Assembly (NCBI RefSeq): GCF_002723915.1
Contig: NZ_BEWL01000003.1
Span: 124,001-188,000, forward strand
Origin: Gluconobacter albidus
GTDB taxonomy: Bacteria; Pseudomonadota; Alphaproteobacteria; Acetobacterales; Acetobacteraceae
Length of the DNA stretch: 64,000 nt
Direction: 5' to 3'
Under the pieces are notes generated by a model. That model saw nothing but the letters and a program-made list of their open reading frames with translations, did no database searches and was not told the origin of the DNA. Shown here piece by piece: positions 52,199 to 62,125 of this stretch (position 1 is the first letter of the stretch; the number at the start of each line of letters is the position of its first letter). The position numbers and the translations under genes are program-made.

Positions 52199-54049
52199 TC
52201 AGGACGCGCGGGGGAGCCGCACCACGAAACAGGCACCCCGGATCGCACCGGACGGATCCATCCGGTTCTCGGCGAACAGATTGCCGCGCAGGGCGTGAAT
52301 GATCTGCCGGCTGATCGCGAGCCCGAGGCCGGAATGCTGGCCGAAGTTCTCGGTCTGGGGCCGCTCTGAATAGAAACGGTCGAAAATGCTGTCGAGCTTT
52401 CCGGGCGGAATGCCAGGGCCCTGATCGGTAATGGTGATTTCCACCACGCTCCCCGTCCCGGGCCCGCTCCCGGCAATATCGCGCGCACTGGCATGCAAGG
52501 CGATGATGCCCTTCGGCGGTGAGAACGAGACCGCATTGCCAATCAGGTTGCGCAACACCTGAACCAGACGGTCCTCCACGGCCAGCGCCTTGAGCGGCGG
52601 GTCCTGATCGCGGACGTCCAGCCGAAGCACAGGGTCGTTTTCCCGGCGGGTGGTCTGGTGCATTTCCGCGAGGATGGACAGGAGCGCCACGACCGAAACG
52701 GGCTCGGGGCGCACGCGGGACAGCTCTGCATCAATCCGGCTGGCGTCGGAAATGTCGGTAATCAGGCGGTCAAGCCGTTTGACGTCACTGTTTATGATTC
52801 CCATCAGCCGTTCGCGACGCTCGGCGATCTGGATACGCGGCAACGTCTCGATAGCGGAGCGGATGGAGGACAGCGGGTTCTTGATTTCGTGACTCACATC
52901 AGCGGCGAAGCGTTCGATGTCATCCATCCGCGCCCAGAGCGCCAGCGCACTGCCCCGGAGCGAGCGGGCCAGAACGCCAATCTCGTCCCGACGGATCAAC
53001 AGCCGCTCGGGCACCAGGTCCTTGCGGCCATCCGTTTCGCGCATGTCGTTGGACGCCCGCGCCAGCGTCAGGAGCGGGCGGGCGATCGTGAGCGACAGAT
53101 ACCACGACAGCAGCACTGTCACGACAAGCGCCGCCAGAACCAGCGACAGGATCGAGGACCGGACAGCGAACAGCGTGCGGTCCACTTCTGGCGCATGGCG
53201 CGTCAGCTGGATTTCCCCGACCGTCACGCCATCACGCACGACCGGCTCCACCACCGTCACGACAAGCTGATGGTCTTTTGTCCGTCGGATAAAGGGCGGC
53301 AGCTCGGCCTGTGACTGGAGCGGCCGGGCATCATGCGGGCCGTCCATGGCGGTATCGTTGGTGTCGAGCGTGACTTCCTCGCTGGAGGTCAGCGGCAGGA
53401 GCGACAGCAGCCAGTCGTAGAAACTTTCCAGAATATTGTTGCGCGGCGGCTGCCACGGCGTGCCATCGACGGGGTCGGGGAGCGCATGGTCCTGTTTGCG
53501 GCGAGAGGCCGTACGGCTGTCCACGACAAGCTTGCCATCCGGATCGAACAGCAGGGCGTGAGCATTCGGACTCGGCTCGGTCAGGCTGGCCAGAAGCGGC
53601 CGGGCCTGCGCGACATCCAGCTCCAGATTACCCCCGGGCGCGGGATGGCCCGGCCCGTGCGCGTTCACCCGCACAGCGGACTGGCCAAGGGCACCTGCAT
53701 AGATATGCGCCTGTTCACGCAGGGCGTTGACGTCGGTTTCCAAAAGCCCATTCTGGAACTGGTCCAGAAACAGCAGCGTGACGGCCAGAAGAGCGAGCGG
53801 CAGGGCGTTCAGCAGCAGGATCCGCACCAGAAGCGGGGACGCCAGACGCCGCCGCGATAGCGAGATTTCCGAAGCCCGCCGCGGGCGCAGGCGCTTCAAG
53901 ATCTTTGCGCCGACCTTCCGCAGGGACTCGCCCAGCCCCGCCCGCAGAGCAGCCCGGGCCGATTCGGCACGCCGCCGGTCCCGGCCCTGTTCCAGCCGGT
54001 CGGCATCGAGAATATGGCCTGTCGGAAAAGCCCCCGAATCATCATCCAC
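52199..54049 (-). CDS. chvG: ChvG-type sensor histidine kinase
   Basis: 616 residues. TM1 about 73-97, periplasmic sensor about 98-295 (stimulus-sensing domain), TM2 about 298-320, HAMP, then HisKA with the phospho-His387 in AADVSHEIKNPLSSIRSAIE and an ATPase domain with NLIGNAVSFSPP, DQGPGIPPGK and SGLGLAISRQ. ChvG senses acidic or envelope stress and controls succinoglycan, motility and acid adaptation in Rhizobiales. A GTG start at 54049 follows chvI by 6 bp. It pairs with chvI. Confidence 0.93.
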   Translation of the reverse strand: MDDDSGAFPTGHILDADRLEQGRDRRRAESARAALRAGLGESLRKVGAKILKRLRPRRASEISLSRRRLASPLLVRILLLNALPLALLAVTLLFLDQFQNGLLETDVNALREQAHIYAGALGQSAVRVNAHGPGHPAPGGNLELDVAQARPLLASLTEPSPNAHALLFDPDGKLVVDSRTASRRKQDHALPDPVDGTPWQPPRNNILESFYDWLLSLLPLTSSEEVTLDTNDTAMDGPHDARPLQSQAELPPFIRRTKDHQLVVTVVEPVVRDGVTVGEIQLTRHAPEVDRTLFAVRSSILSLVLAALVVTVLLSWYLSLTIARPLLTLARASNDMRETDGRKDLVPERLLIRRDEIGVLARSLRGSALALWARMDDIERFAADVSHEIKNPLSSIRSAIETLPRIQIAERRERLMGIINSDVKRLDRLITDISDASRIDAELSRVRPEPVSVVALLSILAEMHQTTRRENDPVLRLDVRDQDPPLKALAVEDRLVQVLRNLIGNAVSFSPPKGIIALHASARDIAGSGPGTGSVVEITITDQGPGIPPGKLDSIFDRFYSERPQTENFGQHSGLGLAISRQIIHALRGNLFAENRMDPSGAIRGACFVVRLPRAS

Positions 54050-54055
54050 GCGCGC

Positions 54056-54826
54056 TTACTCGTCCCGGTAGCGGTAGCCGATGCCGTACAGCGTCTCGAT
54101 CTGGTTGAACTCGTCGTCCACCTGACGGAACTTCTTGCGGACGCGCTTGATGTGGCTGTCGATCGTGCGGTCATCGACATAGATATTGTCGCCATAGGCG
54201 GCATCAATGAGCTGGTCGCGCGACTTCACCATCCCCGGACGCAGGGCCAGAGCCTTGACCAGCAGGAATTCCGTGACCGTGAGCGCAATGTCCTGTCCGT
54301 CCCACAGGCACTGATGGCGCGTTTCGTCCAGCGAGAGCTTGCCCCGCACGATGGCGGAGCCGACGGCTGCCACACCCGTGGCCTCGGCCCGGCTGGCATC
54401 CTGACGGCGCAGCAGGGCGCGGATGCGCTCGATCAGCAGACGCTGGGAGAAGGGCTTGGTGATGTAGTCGTCAGCCCCCAGACGCAGGCCCATGAGCTGA
54501 TCCAGCTCCTCGTCCTTGGACGTCAGGAAAATGACCGGCAGGTTCGAGCGCGACCGCAGGCGCTGGAGCAGCTCCATGCCATCCATGCGCGGCATTTTCA
54601 CATCCAGCACCGCAAGGCTGACCGGGCGCGAGGTGATGCCCTGTAGCGCGCTTTCGCCATCGGTATAGGTGTGGACGGTAAATCCTTCGGCTTCGAGCGT
54701 CATCTGAACGGACGCGAGAATGTTCCGGTCATCGTCCACCAGCGCGATGATCGGCGCGGCGGAAGCTCCGGGCGGCGTCTGCGAGGCAGGCGCGGGCGGC
54801 GCGTAGGGGGTTCGGGGCGTCTCCAT
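54056..54826 (-). CDS. chvI: ChvI-type OmpR-family response regulator
   Basis: 256 residues. Receiver domain with ALVDDDRNI, phospho-Asp75 in [13 protein letters not shown], and [13 protein letters not shown]-binding domain with [19 protein letters not shown] and [15 protein letters not shown] Pro/Ala-rich N-terminal tail of about 25 residues precedes it. Start ATG 54826. It is divergent from grpE. In acid-adapted acetic acid bacteria an acid/envelope-stress regulator is a natural fit. Confidence 0.93.
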   Translation of the reverse strand: METPRTPYAPPAPASQTPPGASAAPIIALVDDDRNILASVQMTLEAEGFTVHTYTDGESALQGITSRPVSLAVLDVKMPRMDGMELLQRLRSRSNLPVIFLTSKDEELDQLMGLRLGADDYITKPFSQRLLIERIRALLRRQDASRAEATGVAAVGSAIVRGKLSLDETRHQCLWDGQDIALTVTEFLLVKALALRPGMVKSRDQLIDAAYGDNIYVDDRTIDSHIKRVRKKFRQVDDEFNQIETLYGIGYRYRDE

Positions 54827-54939
54827 GAGGGGTCCGTCTGCTGAGAACTGTTGCGGCTTTTTACCTATAACCCATGATCCATGATGGCGGAAAATAGGCT
54901 TTTCAATGACATGATGCGTCGTTATGCGACGGCGCAACC

Positions 54940-54967
54940 CTTGTCTTTAGGACAATCAGCGTTATCT
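54940..54967 (+). promoter_or_regulatory. Possible sigma-32-type promoter of grpE
   Basis: CTTGTC at 54940-54945 and TTATCT at 54962-54967 with a 16-base spacer resemble alphaproteobacterial RpoH promoters (CTTG and CyTATnT boxes), 55 bp upstream of the grpE start. The match is partial and single. Confidence 0.3.
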
Positions 54968-55021
54968 CCTGAAGAAGAACGGGGCCGCATGATGGCCCGT
55001 CCCACCAAAGAAGGTCGTGAC

Positions 55022-55654
55022 ATGACAGACCACAACGCCTCGCCGGAAACGGCCCACGACGTGCCTGAACAGGGCGTCGAGACCTCCGGCCACGAAACGC
55101 CGGGCATGAACGAAACTGGCGGAGAAAAGCTGGAAGAGACGACTCCCGAAGCCCGGATCGAGGCTCTTGAAGCCCAGGTTGCGGAACTCAAGGACCGCTG
55201 GGTCCGTTCCGAGGCCGAAAGCCAGAACATCCGCGCCCGCGCCAAGCGCGACATCGAGGATGCGCGCCAGTACGCCATCCAGAAATTCGCCCGCGACGTG
55301 GTGGAAGCCGCCGACAATCTCGAGCGCGGTCTGGCCTCCCTGCCCGCGAAGACGGAAGGTGAGGACATCCTCATCACGAAGCTGCGCGAGGGAATCGAGG
55401 GCACACAGCGTTCGTTCCTCGGCATTCTCGAACGCAACGGCATCACCTGCGAAGACCCTACCGGCAAGCCGTTCGACGCCAACCTGCATCAGGCGATGGC
55501 GGAACAGCCGTCCGACCAGCATCCGTCAGGCCATGTCATGCAGGCCTGGACGCCGGCATGGCTGCTCAAGGGCCGCCTGCTGAAGCCCGCCATGGTCGTG
55601 GTCGCCAAGGGCGAACCGGCTGCAGCACCGCAGGGCGTCGACACCACGGCCTGA
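55022..55654 (+). CDS. grpE: Nucleotide exchange factor GrpE
   Basis: 210 residues. A charged N-terminal tail leads to a long coiled coil (EARIEALEAQVAELKDRWVRSEAESQNIRARAKRD in residues about 42-77) and the beta-wing domain ending with HPSGHVMQAWTPAWLLKGRLLKPAMVVVAK, the usual family C-terminus. It ejects ADP from DnaK. ATG 55022 follows AAGAAGG at 8 bases; an upstream start at 54989 is possible. dnaK is not adjacent. Confidence 0.95.
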   Translation: MTDHNASPETAHDVPEQGVETSGHETPGMNETGGEKLEETTPEARIEALEAQVAELKDRWVRSEAESQNIRARAKRDIEDARQYAIQKFARDVVEAADNLERGLASLPAKTEGEDILITKLREGIEGTQRSFLGILERNGITCEDPTGKPFDANLHQAMAEQPSDQHPSGHVMQAWTPAWLLKGRLLKPAMVVVAKGEPAAAPQGVDTTA

Positions 55655-55734
55655 TTGGCCACAGGGTCGATTTTCTTTGCGGAACGCCAGCCGGGAACGG
55701 TTGGCGTTCCGCAACACCCTGCTAAAGTTGGCTC

Positions 55735-56655
55735 ATGAGTCGCATACTTGTCATAAAGCTCGGCGCGCTGGGCGATTTCGTTCAGGCTTTCAGCGCTTTC
55801 GCGTCCATCCGGGCTGCCTTCCCCCACGCCACGCTGAACCTTCTGACGACCGCGCCTTTCGTGGATCTGGCCCGCGCCGCGCCATGGTTCGACGAAGTCC
55901 TCACGGATGACCGCCCGTCGATGGGCAATCTGCCGGGGCTGTGGCGCCTGTCGCGCAAGCTGCGCGGCTATGACCGGGTCTTCGATCTTCAGACTTCGGG
56001 ACGGTCCAAAACCTATTTCCGCCTCGCAGGACAGCCCGCGAACTGGTCTGGCATTTCCGACGGCTGCTGCCATCCGCACGGCAATCCGTCGCGCAACGCC
56101 ATGCACACGCTGGCCCGGCTCGACGACCAACTGCATGACGCCGGGGTTACCCCCCTGCCGCGCAGTGTTCCGCGCTGGCTTCAGGGCTATGGGCCGGACA
56201 TTGCTGCCCCCTATGCCGTTCTGGTACCGGGCGCAGCCCCTCACCGCCCCCAGAAAAGATGGCCCAGCGCCCGCTTTGCCGAAATTGCAAAATCCCTTGC
56301 CGCGAAGGGCATCCGTCCGGTCATCGCAGGAACCCGGACCGAAGCGCATTTGGCCCAGGACATCCTGCGCGTCTGCCCAGCGGCCCTCGACCTGACGGGC
56401 CAGACCACGATGGTCGAACTCGCGGGCGTACTCGACCGCGCCTGCCTCGTGATCGGCAACGACACCGGCCCGATGCATCTGGCCGCCGCGATGGACACAC
56501 CCTGCCTCACGCTTTTCGGCCCGGACAGCGATCCGCGCCTGACGGCACCCCTCACCCCTACGGCAGGCCGGACGGAGCTGATCGTGGTGCCTGATCTGGC
56601 GATGCTGCCCGTAGAACGGGTCGAGACCTGCATGGACGCCCTGCTGTCCCGATGA
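55735..56655 (+). CDS. Glycosyltransferase family 9 (heptosyltransferase-like)
   Basis: 306 residues of GT-B fold. MSRILVIKLGALGDFVQAFSAFASIRAAFP and VLVPGAAPHRPQKRWPSARFAEIA and VIGNDTGPMHLAAAMDTPCLTLFGP are the GT9 heptosyltransferase signatures. It may extend lipopolysaccharide core or another glycan. Its stop overlaps the next gene, a family 2-like glycosyltransferase. Confidence 0.88.
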   Translation: MSRILVIKLGALGDFVQAFSAFASIRAAFPHATLNLLTTAPFVDLARAAPWFDEVLTDDRPSMGNLPGLWRLSRKLRGYDRVFDLQTSGRSKTYFRLAGQPANWSGISDGCCHPHGNPSRNAMHTLARLDDQLHDAGVTPLPRSVPRWLQGYGPDIAAPYAVLVPGAAPHRPQKRWPSARFAEIAKSLAAKGIRPVIAGTRTEAHLAQDILRVCPAALDLTGQTTMVELAGVLDRACLVIGNDTGPMHLAAAMDTPCLTLFGPDSDPRLTAPLTPTAGRTELIVVPDLAMLPVERVETCMDALLSR

Positions 56656-57707
56656 CCCGAATCCGCTGCGTCATGATGCAGAAGAACGAGGCGACCCTGC
56701 TGGAGCCGTGGATTCTGTGGCACGCGGCAATTTTCGGTTTTCCCAGCCTGACCGTGATCGACAATGGTTCGACTGACCCCGCCGTTCTGGAGATCCAGAG
56801 CCGGTATGAGGAAAAGGGCGTGCGGATCATCCGCGATCACGCATCGCACAGCGATTTCCTGCACAAAGGCGAGGTCATCGCCAACATCATCCGTCAGTGG
56901 GATGCAGAAGAGTCCTACGATTTTGCCGTCCCGCTGGACTGCGACGAGTTCCTGACGGTTTTTCTGGACCAGCTTTCGCTCGACCCGGACGTTATTCGAC
57001 GGCAGTTCGACTATCTGAAGCAGGAAAACGCGACCTTCATCACCGAACGCCTGCTGCTGAACGTGCCGGAAGCACCGGATTACTACCGGCCCCAGATTGT
57101 CCGGCGCGGTCTGTTCCGGGCGCATACGATCGTCAGTCTGGACCGCGGCTTTCACAACCCGCAGAGCATTTATCCCAACCGTTATGTCCGCACGCCTTTC
57201 GTGTATCTGCATCTGCACAACCGGCCGGACTACGAAGACATCCGTCGTTTCGCCCGCCAGAAACTGACCGCCACGGACACCGGCGCACAGCCTGAACATC
57301 CCAAAGACGGTACGCATCTGCATTATTATTTCAACGCCAGCTATCAGGACTTTCTCGCCAGTTACAGCCTGACGCCGGATCTGTATGCGCCCATGATCGC
57401 GCAGCGCTTTCGGGATCTGGGTGTCGATCCGGACATCCTGCTCGGCATGGGAGAGAGCGTTCCGCACCCTCCCCTCAGCATCCCGTCCGGCTTTGTGGCC
57501 CATCGGGCACGCGATGACGGGCAACAGCACGAGTATCGGGTTTTCGATCCGCTGTATTATGCCCAAAGCAACCCGGATGTGACGCAGGACGACTATTACG
57601 GGATCTGGCCCCTCATCCATTATGTCACGCTCGGATGGGACGAAGGGCGGCAGCCCGATCCCCATGATGGGCCTGCGCTCGTGCTGCGGATGGACAAAGC
57701 GACCTGA
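56652..57707 (+). CDS. Glycosyltransferase family 2-like protein with C-terminal YxxxNPD-type repeat
   Basis: 351 residues. RIRCVMMQKNEATLLEPWILWH and LTVIDNGSTDPAV are the GT2 nucleotide-binding start (family 2_4/GT92-like). VPLDCDEFLTVF is a DxD-like site. The last 45 residues (FDPLYYAQSNPDV...IHYVTLGWDEGRQPDP) form a motif seen at the end of many polysaccharide transferases. It is coupled to the upstream GT9 gene by a 4-bp overlap. Confidence 0.8.
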   Translation: MTRIRCVMMQKNEATLLEPWILWHAAIFGFPSLTVIDNGSTDPAVLEIQSRYEEKGVRIIRDHASHSDFLHKGEVIANIIRQWDAEESYDFAVPLDCDEFLTVFLDQLSLDPDVIRRQFDYLKQENATFITERLLLNVPEAPDYYRPQIVRRGLFRAHTIVSLDRGFHNPQSIYPNRYVRTPFVYLHLHNRPDYEDIRRFARQKLTATDTGAQPEHPKDGTHLHYYFNASYQDFLASYSLTPDLYAPMIAQRFRDLGVDPDILLGMGESVPHPPLSIPSGFVAHRARDDGQQHEYRVFDPLYYAQSNPDVTQDDYYGIWPLIHYVTLGWDEGRQPDPHDGPALVLRMDKAT

Positions 57708-57820
57708 AAACGGTCCGACTGTCCGTCTGGGGGTTGCGGCGGGACGGGGATTGAGGCCATTTACCCGTTCATTTTTCGGCAGAGCGATCTGCCGTTCCCA
57801 CTCGCACAGGAGCGATCTCC

Positions 57821-59758
57821 ATGCCCGCCATCACACTCCCCGACGGAAGCGTCCGCACATTCGACGGGACGGTGACGGGCACGACGATCGCCGCCTCCAT
57901 CGGACCGGGCCTCGCCAAGGCCGCCATGGCGATGGAAGTGGACGGCAAGCCCGTCGATATCAGCACCAAAATCAGCAGTGATGCGTCCGTAAAGTTCGTC
58001 ACCCGCAAGGATGAGGACGCGCTGGAAATGATCCGCCATGACGCGGCGCATGTTCTGGCCGAAGCCGTGCAGTCCCTGTGGCCTGAAACGCAGGTCACGA
58101 TCGGGCCGAGCATCAAGGACGGGTTCTATTACGATTTCTCTCGCGAGAAGCCGTTCACCCCGGAAGACTTCCCGGCCATCGAAGAAAAGATGCGCGAGAT
58201 TGTGGCGGCCAACACGCCGTTCGTCCGCGAGGTCTGGGACCGTGACGAAGCCATCCGCTTCTTCGAAGAGAAGGGCGAGGACTTCAAGGCGCAGCTCATT
58301 CAGGACCTGCCGGAAGACGAGCAGATCTCGATCTACCGTCAGGGCGAATGGCTCGACCTGTGCCGTGGCCCGCATCTGCGCACCACCGGCGATGTCGGCA
58401 CGGCGTTCAAGCTGATGCGCGTGGCTGGCGCTTACTGGCGCGGCGACCATCGCAACCCCATGCTGACCCGCATTTACGGCACTGCCTGGCGCGACAAGAA
58501 GGAGCTGGACGCCCATCTCCTGCGCCTTGAGGAAGCCGAGAAGCGCGATCATCGCCGCATCGGGCGCGAAATGGACCTCTTCCACATTCAGGAAGAAGCC
58601 GTCGGACAGATCTTCTGGCACCGCAAGGGCTGGCGCCTCTACACGGTCCTTCAGGACTACATGCGCCGTGCGCAGGAGCGGAACAACTACGAGGAAGTCC
58701 GCACCCCGCAGCTCGTGGACCGCGCGCTCTGGGAGGCTTCGGGCCACTGGGACAAGTATCGCGAGAACATGTTCATCGCGACCGTCGAGGACGAAGACAA
58801 GACCCTCGCACTCAAGCCCATGAACTGCCCGTGCCACGTGCAGATCTTCCGTCACGGCCTGCGCTCCTATCGTGAGCTGCCGCTGCGGATGGCGGAATTC
58901 GGCGCCTGTCACCGTTATGAACCGTCGGGCGCGCTGCACGGCATCATGCGCGTGCGCGGCTTCACGCAGGACGACGCCCATATTTTCTGCACGGACGACC
59001 AGATCGCGGACGAAACCGCGAAATTCGTGAAGATGCTGGCCGAAGTTTACACGGATCTCGGATTCGAGAGCTTCCGCGTGAAGTTCTCCGACCGTCCGGA
59101 AACGCGTGCGGGTTCGGACGAGGTCTGGGATCGTGCGGAAGGCTCGCTCAAGAAAGCCTGCGAGATCGCGGGCGTCGAGTACGAATACAATCCGGGCGAA
59201 GGCGCGTTCTACGGTCCGAAGCTCGAATTCGTGCTGACGGATGCCATCGGTCGTGACTGGCAGTGCGGCACGCTTCAGGTGGATTACGTTCTGCCGGAGC
59301 GTCTGGACGCCTCTTACATCGGCGAGGACAGCAACCGTCATCGTCCGGTCATGCTGCATCGCGCGATTCTCGGCAGTTTTGAGCGCTTCATCGGTATCCT
59401 GATCGAGCAGTATGCCGGCAAGTTCCCGCTCTGGCTGGCACCCACGCAGGTTGTTGTGGCGTCCATCGTCTCCGACGCTGGCGATTATGCCAACGAAGTC
59501 GCCGCGACCCTCAAGGCCGCGGGACTCCAGGTCGAGACCGACATCCGCAGCGACAAGATCAACGCCAAGATCCGCGAACACAGCCTGGCGCGCGTTCCGG
59601 TCATCCTTGTGGTGGGTCGTCGCGAAGCCGAGGAACGCAAGGTCGCCATGCGGCGTCTGGGCGGCGCGACGCAGGAAATTCTCTCGCTCGACGAGGCCGT
59701 TGCGGCTCTTGCGAAAGAGGCGCAGGCCCCCGACATCGCACGCGCGACAAAGGATTGA
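57821..59758 (+). CDS. thrS: Threonyl-tRNA synthetase
   Basis: 645 residues. TGS and editing (SAD) domains at the N-terminus, where [12 protein letters not shown] and DLCRGPHL mark the editing zinc region; then class II motif 2 and zinc ligands in [10 protein letters not shown] and [31 protein letters not shown], and the anticodon-binding domain. AGGAG lies 8 bases upstream of ATG. infC is 138 bp downstream and may be transcribed from the same mRNA as in other bacteria. Confidence 0.97.
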   Translation: MPAITLPDGSVRTFDGTVTGTTIAASIGPGLAKAAMAMEVDGKPVDISTKISSDASVKFVTRKDEDALEMIRHDAAHVLAEAVQSLWPETQVTIGPSIKDGFYYDFSREKPFTPEDFPAIEEKMREIVAANTPFVREVWDRDEAIRFFEEKGEDFKAQLIQDLPEDEQISIYRQGEWLDLCRGPHLRTTGDVGTAFKLMRVAGAYWRGDHRNPMLTRIYGTAWRDKKELDAHLLRLEEAEKRDHRRIGREMDLFHIQEEAVGQIFWHRKGWRLYTVLQDYMRRAQERNNYEEVRTPQLVDRALWEASGHWDKYRENMFIATVEDEDKTLALKPMNCPCHVQIFRHGLRSYRELPLRMAEFGACHRYEPSGALHGIMRVRGFTQDDAHIFCTDDQIADETAKFVKMLAEVYTDLGFESFRVKFSDRPETRAGSDEVWDRAEGSLKKACEIAGVEYEYNPGEGAFYGPKLEFVLTDAIGRDWQCGTLQVDYVLPERLDASYIGEDSNRHRPVMLHRAILGSFERFIGILIEQYAGKFPLWLAPTQVVVASIVSDAGDYANEVAATLKAAGLQVETDIRSDKINAKIREHSLARVPVILVVGRREAEERKVAMRRLGGATQEILSLDEAVAALAKEAQAPDIARATKD

Positions 59759-59896
59759 ACGTAATCCCCTTGCACCGGGCGTAAGGCAGGACTATGTGCA
59801 GAAGGAACGGGATCGGAACTGGCCGTATCCCGCCTTTCTTCGTGAAGGCGGATGCAGGCTACCGGACCCGACCGAAACTGATGACAGGAGCTGACC

Positions 59897-60433
59897 ATAG
59901 CTAGACCGCCGATGCAGGCCGCGCCAACCCGTGAAGGACCGCGCGTCAACGAGGAAATCCGTGTTCCGCAGGTTCGTCTGATTGACGAAGAAGGCGAAAT
60001 GCAGGGCGTCATGACGACCCGGGATGCCCTGATGCGCGCTTTTTCGGTGGGTCTCGACCTTCTGGAAATCAGCCCGACCGCTGTTCCTCCTGTCGTGAAG
60101 ATTCTCGACTACGGCAAGTTCAAGTATGAGCAGCAGAAGAAGAAGAACGAAGCCCGCAAAAAGCAGAAGGTCATTGAGATCAAGGAAGTGAAGGTTCGTC
60201 CCGGTACGGGCGAGCATGACTTCCAGACCAAGCTCAAGGCTATTCACAGCTTTCTTGACGAAGGCGACAAGGTCAAGATTTCCCTGCGCTTCAAGGGCCG
60301 CGAAATGGCCCATCAGGAGCTGGGTATCAAGATGCTTGAGCGTATCCGGCAGGAAGTCGAAGAAAAGGCGAAGGTGGAGCAGATGCCCCGCCTTGAAAAC
60401 CGCCAGATGCTGATGGTGATTGCGCCCCGCTAA
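59897..60433 (+). CDS. infC: Translation initiation factor IF-3 with AUA start
   Basis: 178 residues if initiated at ATA 59897, which is placed 6 bases after AGGAG. The resulting N-terminus (M/I)[21 protein letters not shown] has the same length up to the conserved GPRVN as the alphaproteobacterial family that starts at AUU (MRRPFKADAPVKEGPR). The first ATG is at 59912 with no ribosome-binding site. IF-3 discriminates against non-standard starts, so an AUA start makes its own synthesis self-limiting. [17 protein letters not shown] and [16 protein letters not shown] are diagnostic. Confidence 0.92.
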   Translation: MARPPMQAAPTREGPRVNEEIRVPQVRLIDEEGEMQGVMTTRDALMRAFSVGLDLLEISPTAVPPVVKILDYGKFKYEQQKKKNEARKKQKVIEIKEVKVRPGTGEHDFQTKLKAIHSFLDEGDKVKISLRFKGREMAHQELGIKMLERIRQEVEEKAKVEQMPRLENRQMLMVIAPR

Positions 60434-60457
60434 AGGGGGCTTTCATCCTGCGAATGG

Positions 60458-60499
60458 AAAACCGGCCGCCTCCTTTTCGGGAAGCGGCCGGTTTTTTTT
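60458..60499 (+). terminator. Intrinsic terminator of thrS-infC
   Basis: AAAACCGGCCGC (60458-60469) pairs with GCGGCCGGTTTT (60484-60495) and an 8-T run follows. Strong intrinsic terminator; the mirrored A-run means it also stops transcription of the convergent TPR gene. Confidence 0.9.
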
Positions 60500-60511
60500 A
60501 TGGCCTGTGCT

Positions 60512-62026
60512 TCAGGCCGCCTCGGCCGCAAGGTTCGTGCGGTACAGTGCAACGAACTGCCGCAGCATGCCCGCAATCTCGACCGCCGGCGTCTCCCAGT
60601 CTCCCGAACGCGGCTGACGGAAAATCCGCATGCTGGGATACCACGGCGTTGTCGAACCGGTTTCGCCCCAGCGCCAGCACGCATCGCTGCGTGAAATCAT
60701 CCAGACCGGCAGGCCGAGTCCGCCAGCCAGATGCACCATGGATGTATCTACGCTGATCAGCAGGTCCACGCCATAAAGCCGGGCCGCCGTGTCCGCGAAA
60801 TCCACAATCCCGTCCGTGACGTCGATCACGGGCAGGCCGGTTTCGACAATCTGGTTTTTCGCGGCACCAAGCTGAAAACTGACGAACCGGATTCCCTCCA
60901 CATCCATCAGGGGAGCGAGTTTCTCCAGCGGGACACTCCGGCGCCGGTCCACCTGCGTGGCGACGAAATCATGAGGTCGGGGGTCACCGTTCCAGACCAG
61001 CCCGACAATCAGTTCGGGCTGCCGGGGGGTCTGCACCACGCTCTGCCGCAAAGCACCGCCCACACGCTCCTGTTCCTCGACGGGCACGGACAGATACGGA
61101 CATTCCGGCGCCGTGTCCGGTGTCAGACCCAGGCGCATCGGCAGGCCGACAAGCGGGCAGTGCAGATCCAGAGGCAATGACGGATCAAGCGTCGTGATCA
61201 CCCTGTCAATGCCGTCCATCCGCTCCAGAAGTCTGACAAGCGAGGGCGGAACCTGCACCACGGTCGTCGCCCCCAGCGCCTTGAGCAGGGGCACAAAACG
61301 GATGAACTGGAGCGTATCGCCATAGCCCTGTTCGTGATGGATCAGAATGGTCCGGCCCGTCAGGTCCTCCCCGTCCCATAGCGGGACGGAAAGATCCGTG
61401 CGCGGCATCTGGCAGCACCGCCAGCGCCATTCATACTCCCGCCATCCGGCCTCGAAATTTCCGATCTTCAGAAGACTGACGGCCCGTCCGAAACGACAGA
61501 CGCCGTTTTCCGGCGCAAGAGCAATGGCCCGGTCATAATAGGGAAGCGATTCTTCGCTCCGCCCAAGGCACTGAAGCGCATGGGCAATATTATTGATGGC
61601 CGGAACATGGTCCGGACAGAGGGAATCGCCGGTTATGGCGTTCTCAAGGGCCGCATCGAACGCGCCCTTGCGGGCCTGAACCAGGCTCAGATCGACGTAA
61701 TACGGCGCCTCGGACGGTTTTTGCTGGATGGCGACCTTCAGCGCCCGCTCCGCTCCGTCCAGATCGCCTGCTTCCAGACAAACAATTCCCAGACGATGCC
61801 AGATCCTCGGGGCGTTGACGTCCAGATGCAGGCTCTGGAGGTAAAAGCGCCGTGCCTGTTGCCAGTCCCTGAGGCGCTCATACAGACATCCCGCCAGAAA
61901 TGCGGAATGCGGTTCTTCAGGAAGCGTCTGGACACCTTCGTTCAGCTTTTCGAATGCAGCGGATACGTCGCCCGCATCTGCCAGAGCGATAATGTCCTGT
62001 GCCAGCAAACGGAAAGAATTGGGCAT
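60512..62026 (-). CDS. TPR protein with C-terminal glycosyltransferase-9-like domain
   Basis: 504 residues. The first half has TPR helical repeats (e.g. RLGIVCLEAGDLDGAERALKVAIQQKP and NNIAHALQCLGRSEESLPYYDRAIALAP); the second half, from IHHEQGYGDTLQFIRFVPLLKALGA to LISVDTSMVHLAGGLGLPVWM, is a heptosyltransferase-like GT-B domain with the ADP-sugar/phosphate site. Proteins of this build glycosylate flagellin or surface glycans. ATG 62026. The flagellin gene is 38 kb away, so that link is speculative. Confidence 0.8.
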   Translation of the reverse strand: MPNSFRLLAQDIIALADAGDVSAAFEKLNEGVQTLPEEPHSAFLAGCLYERLRDWQQARRFYLQSLHLDVNAPRIWHRLGIVCLEAGDLDGAERALKVAIQQKPSEAPYYVDLSLVQARKGAFDAALENAITGDSLCPDHVPAINNIAHALQCLGRSEESLPYYDRAIALAPENGVCRFGRAVSLLKIGNFEAGWREYEWRWRCCQMPRTDLSVPLWDGEDLTGRTILIHHEQGYGDTLQFIRFVPLLKALGATTVVQVPPSLVRLLERMDGIDRVITTLDPSLPLDLHCPLVGLPMRLGLTPDTAPECPYLSVPVEEQERVGGALRQSVVQTPRQPELIVGLVWNGDPRPHDFVATQVDRRRSVPLEKLAPLMDVEGIRFVSFQLGAAKNQIVETGLPVIDVTDGIVDFADTAARLYGVDLLISVDTSMVHLAGGLGLPVWMISRSDACWRWGETGSTTPWYPSMRIFRQPRSGDWETPAVEIAGMLRQFVALYRTNLAAEAA

Positions 62027-62125
62027 GAGGGCTCCTTTTTTTTCGTGGTAGCGAAAGCTCCCTAAGAAACCCTTAAAATCCTTCTCTTTTACACCCTGAC
62101 AGAGGCCGCTCCCGCGGCAGAAACA

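Noticed and set aside
52061-52369. 102-codon frame that overlaps the urcA stop as GTGA and starts with a signal-peptide-like sequence
   Set aside because: The first 40 residues look like an export signal, but the rest is antisense to the end of chvG and has no own conservation. It could be a vestige or chance; not called as a gene.
57761-59581. 606-codon open frame antisense to thrS
   Set aside because: Opposite threonyl-tRNA synthetase; shadow of biased codon use.
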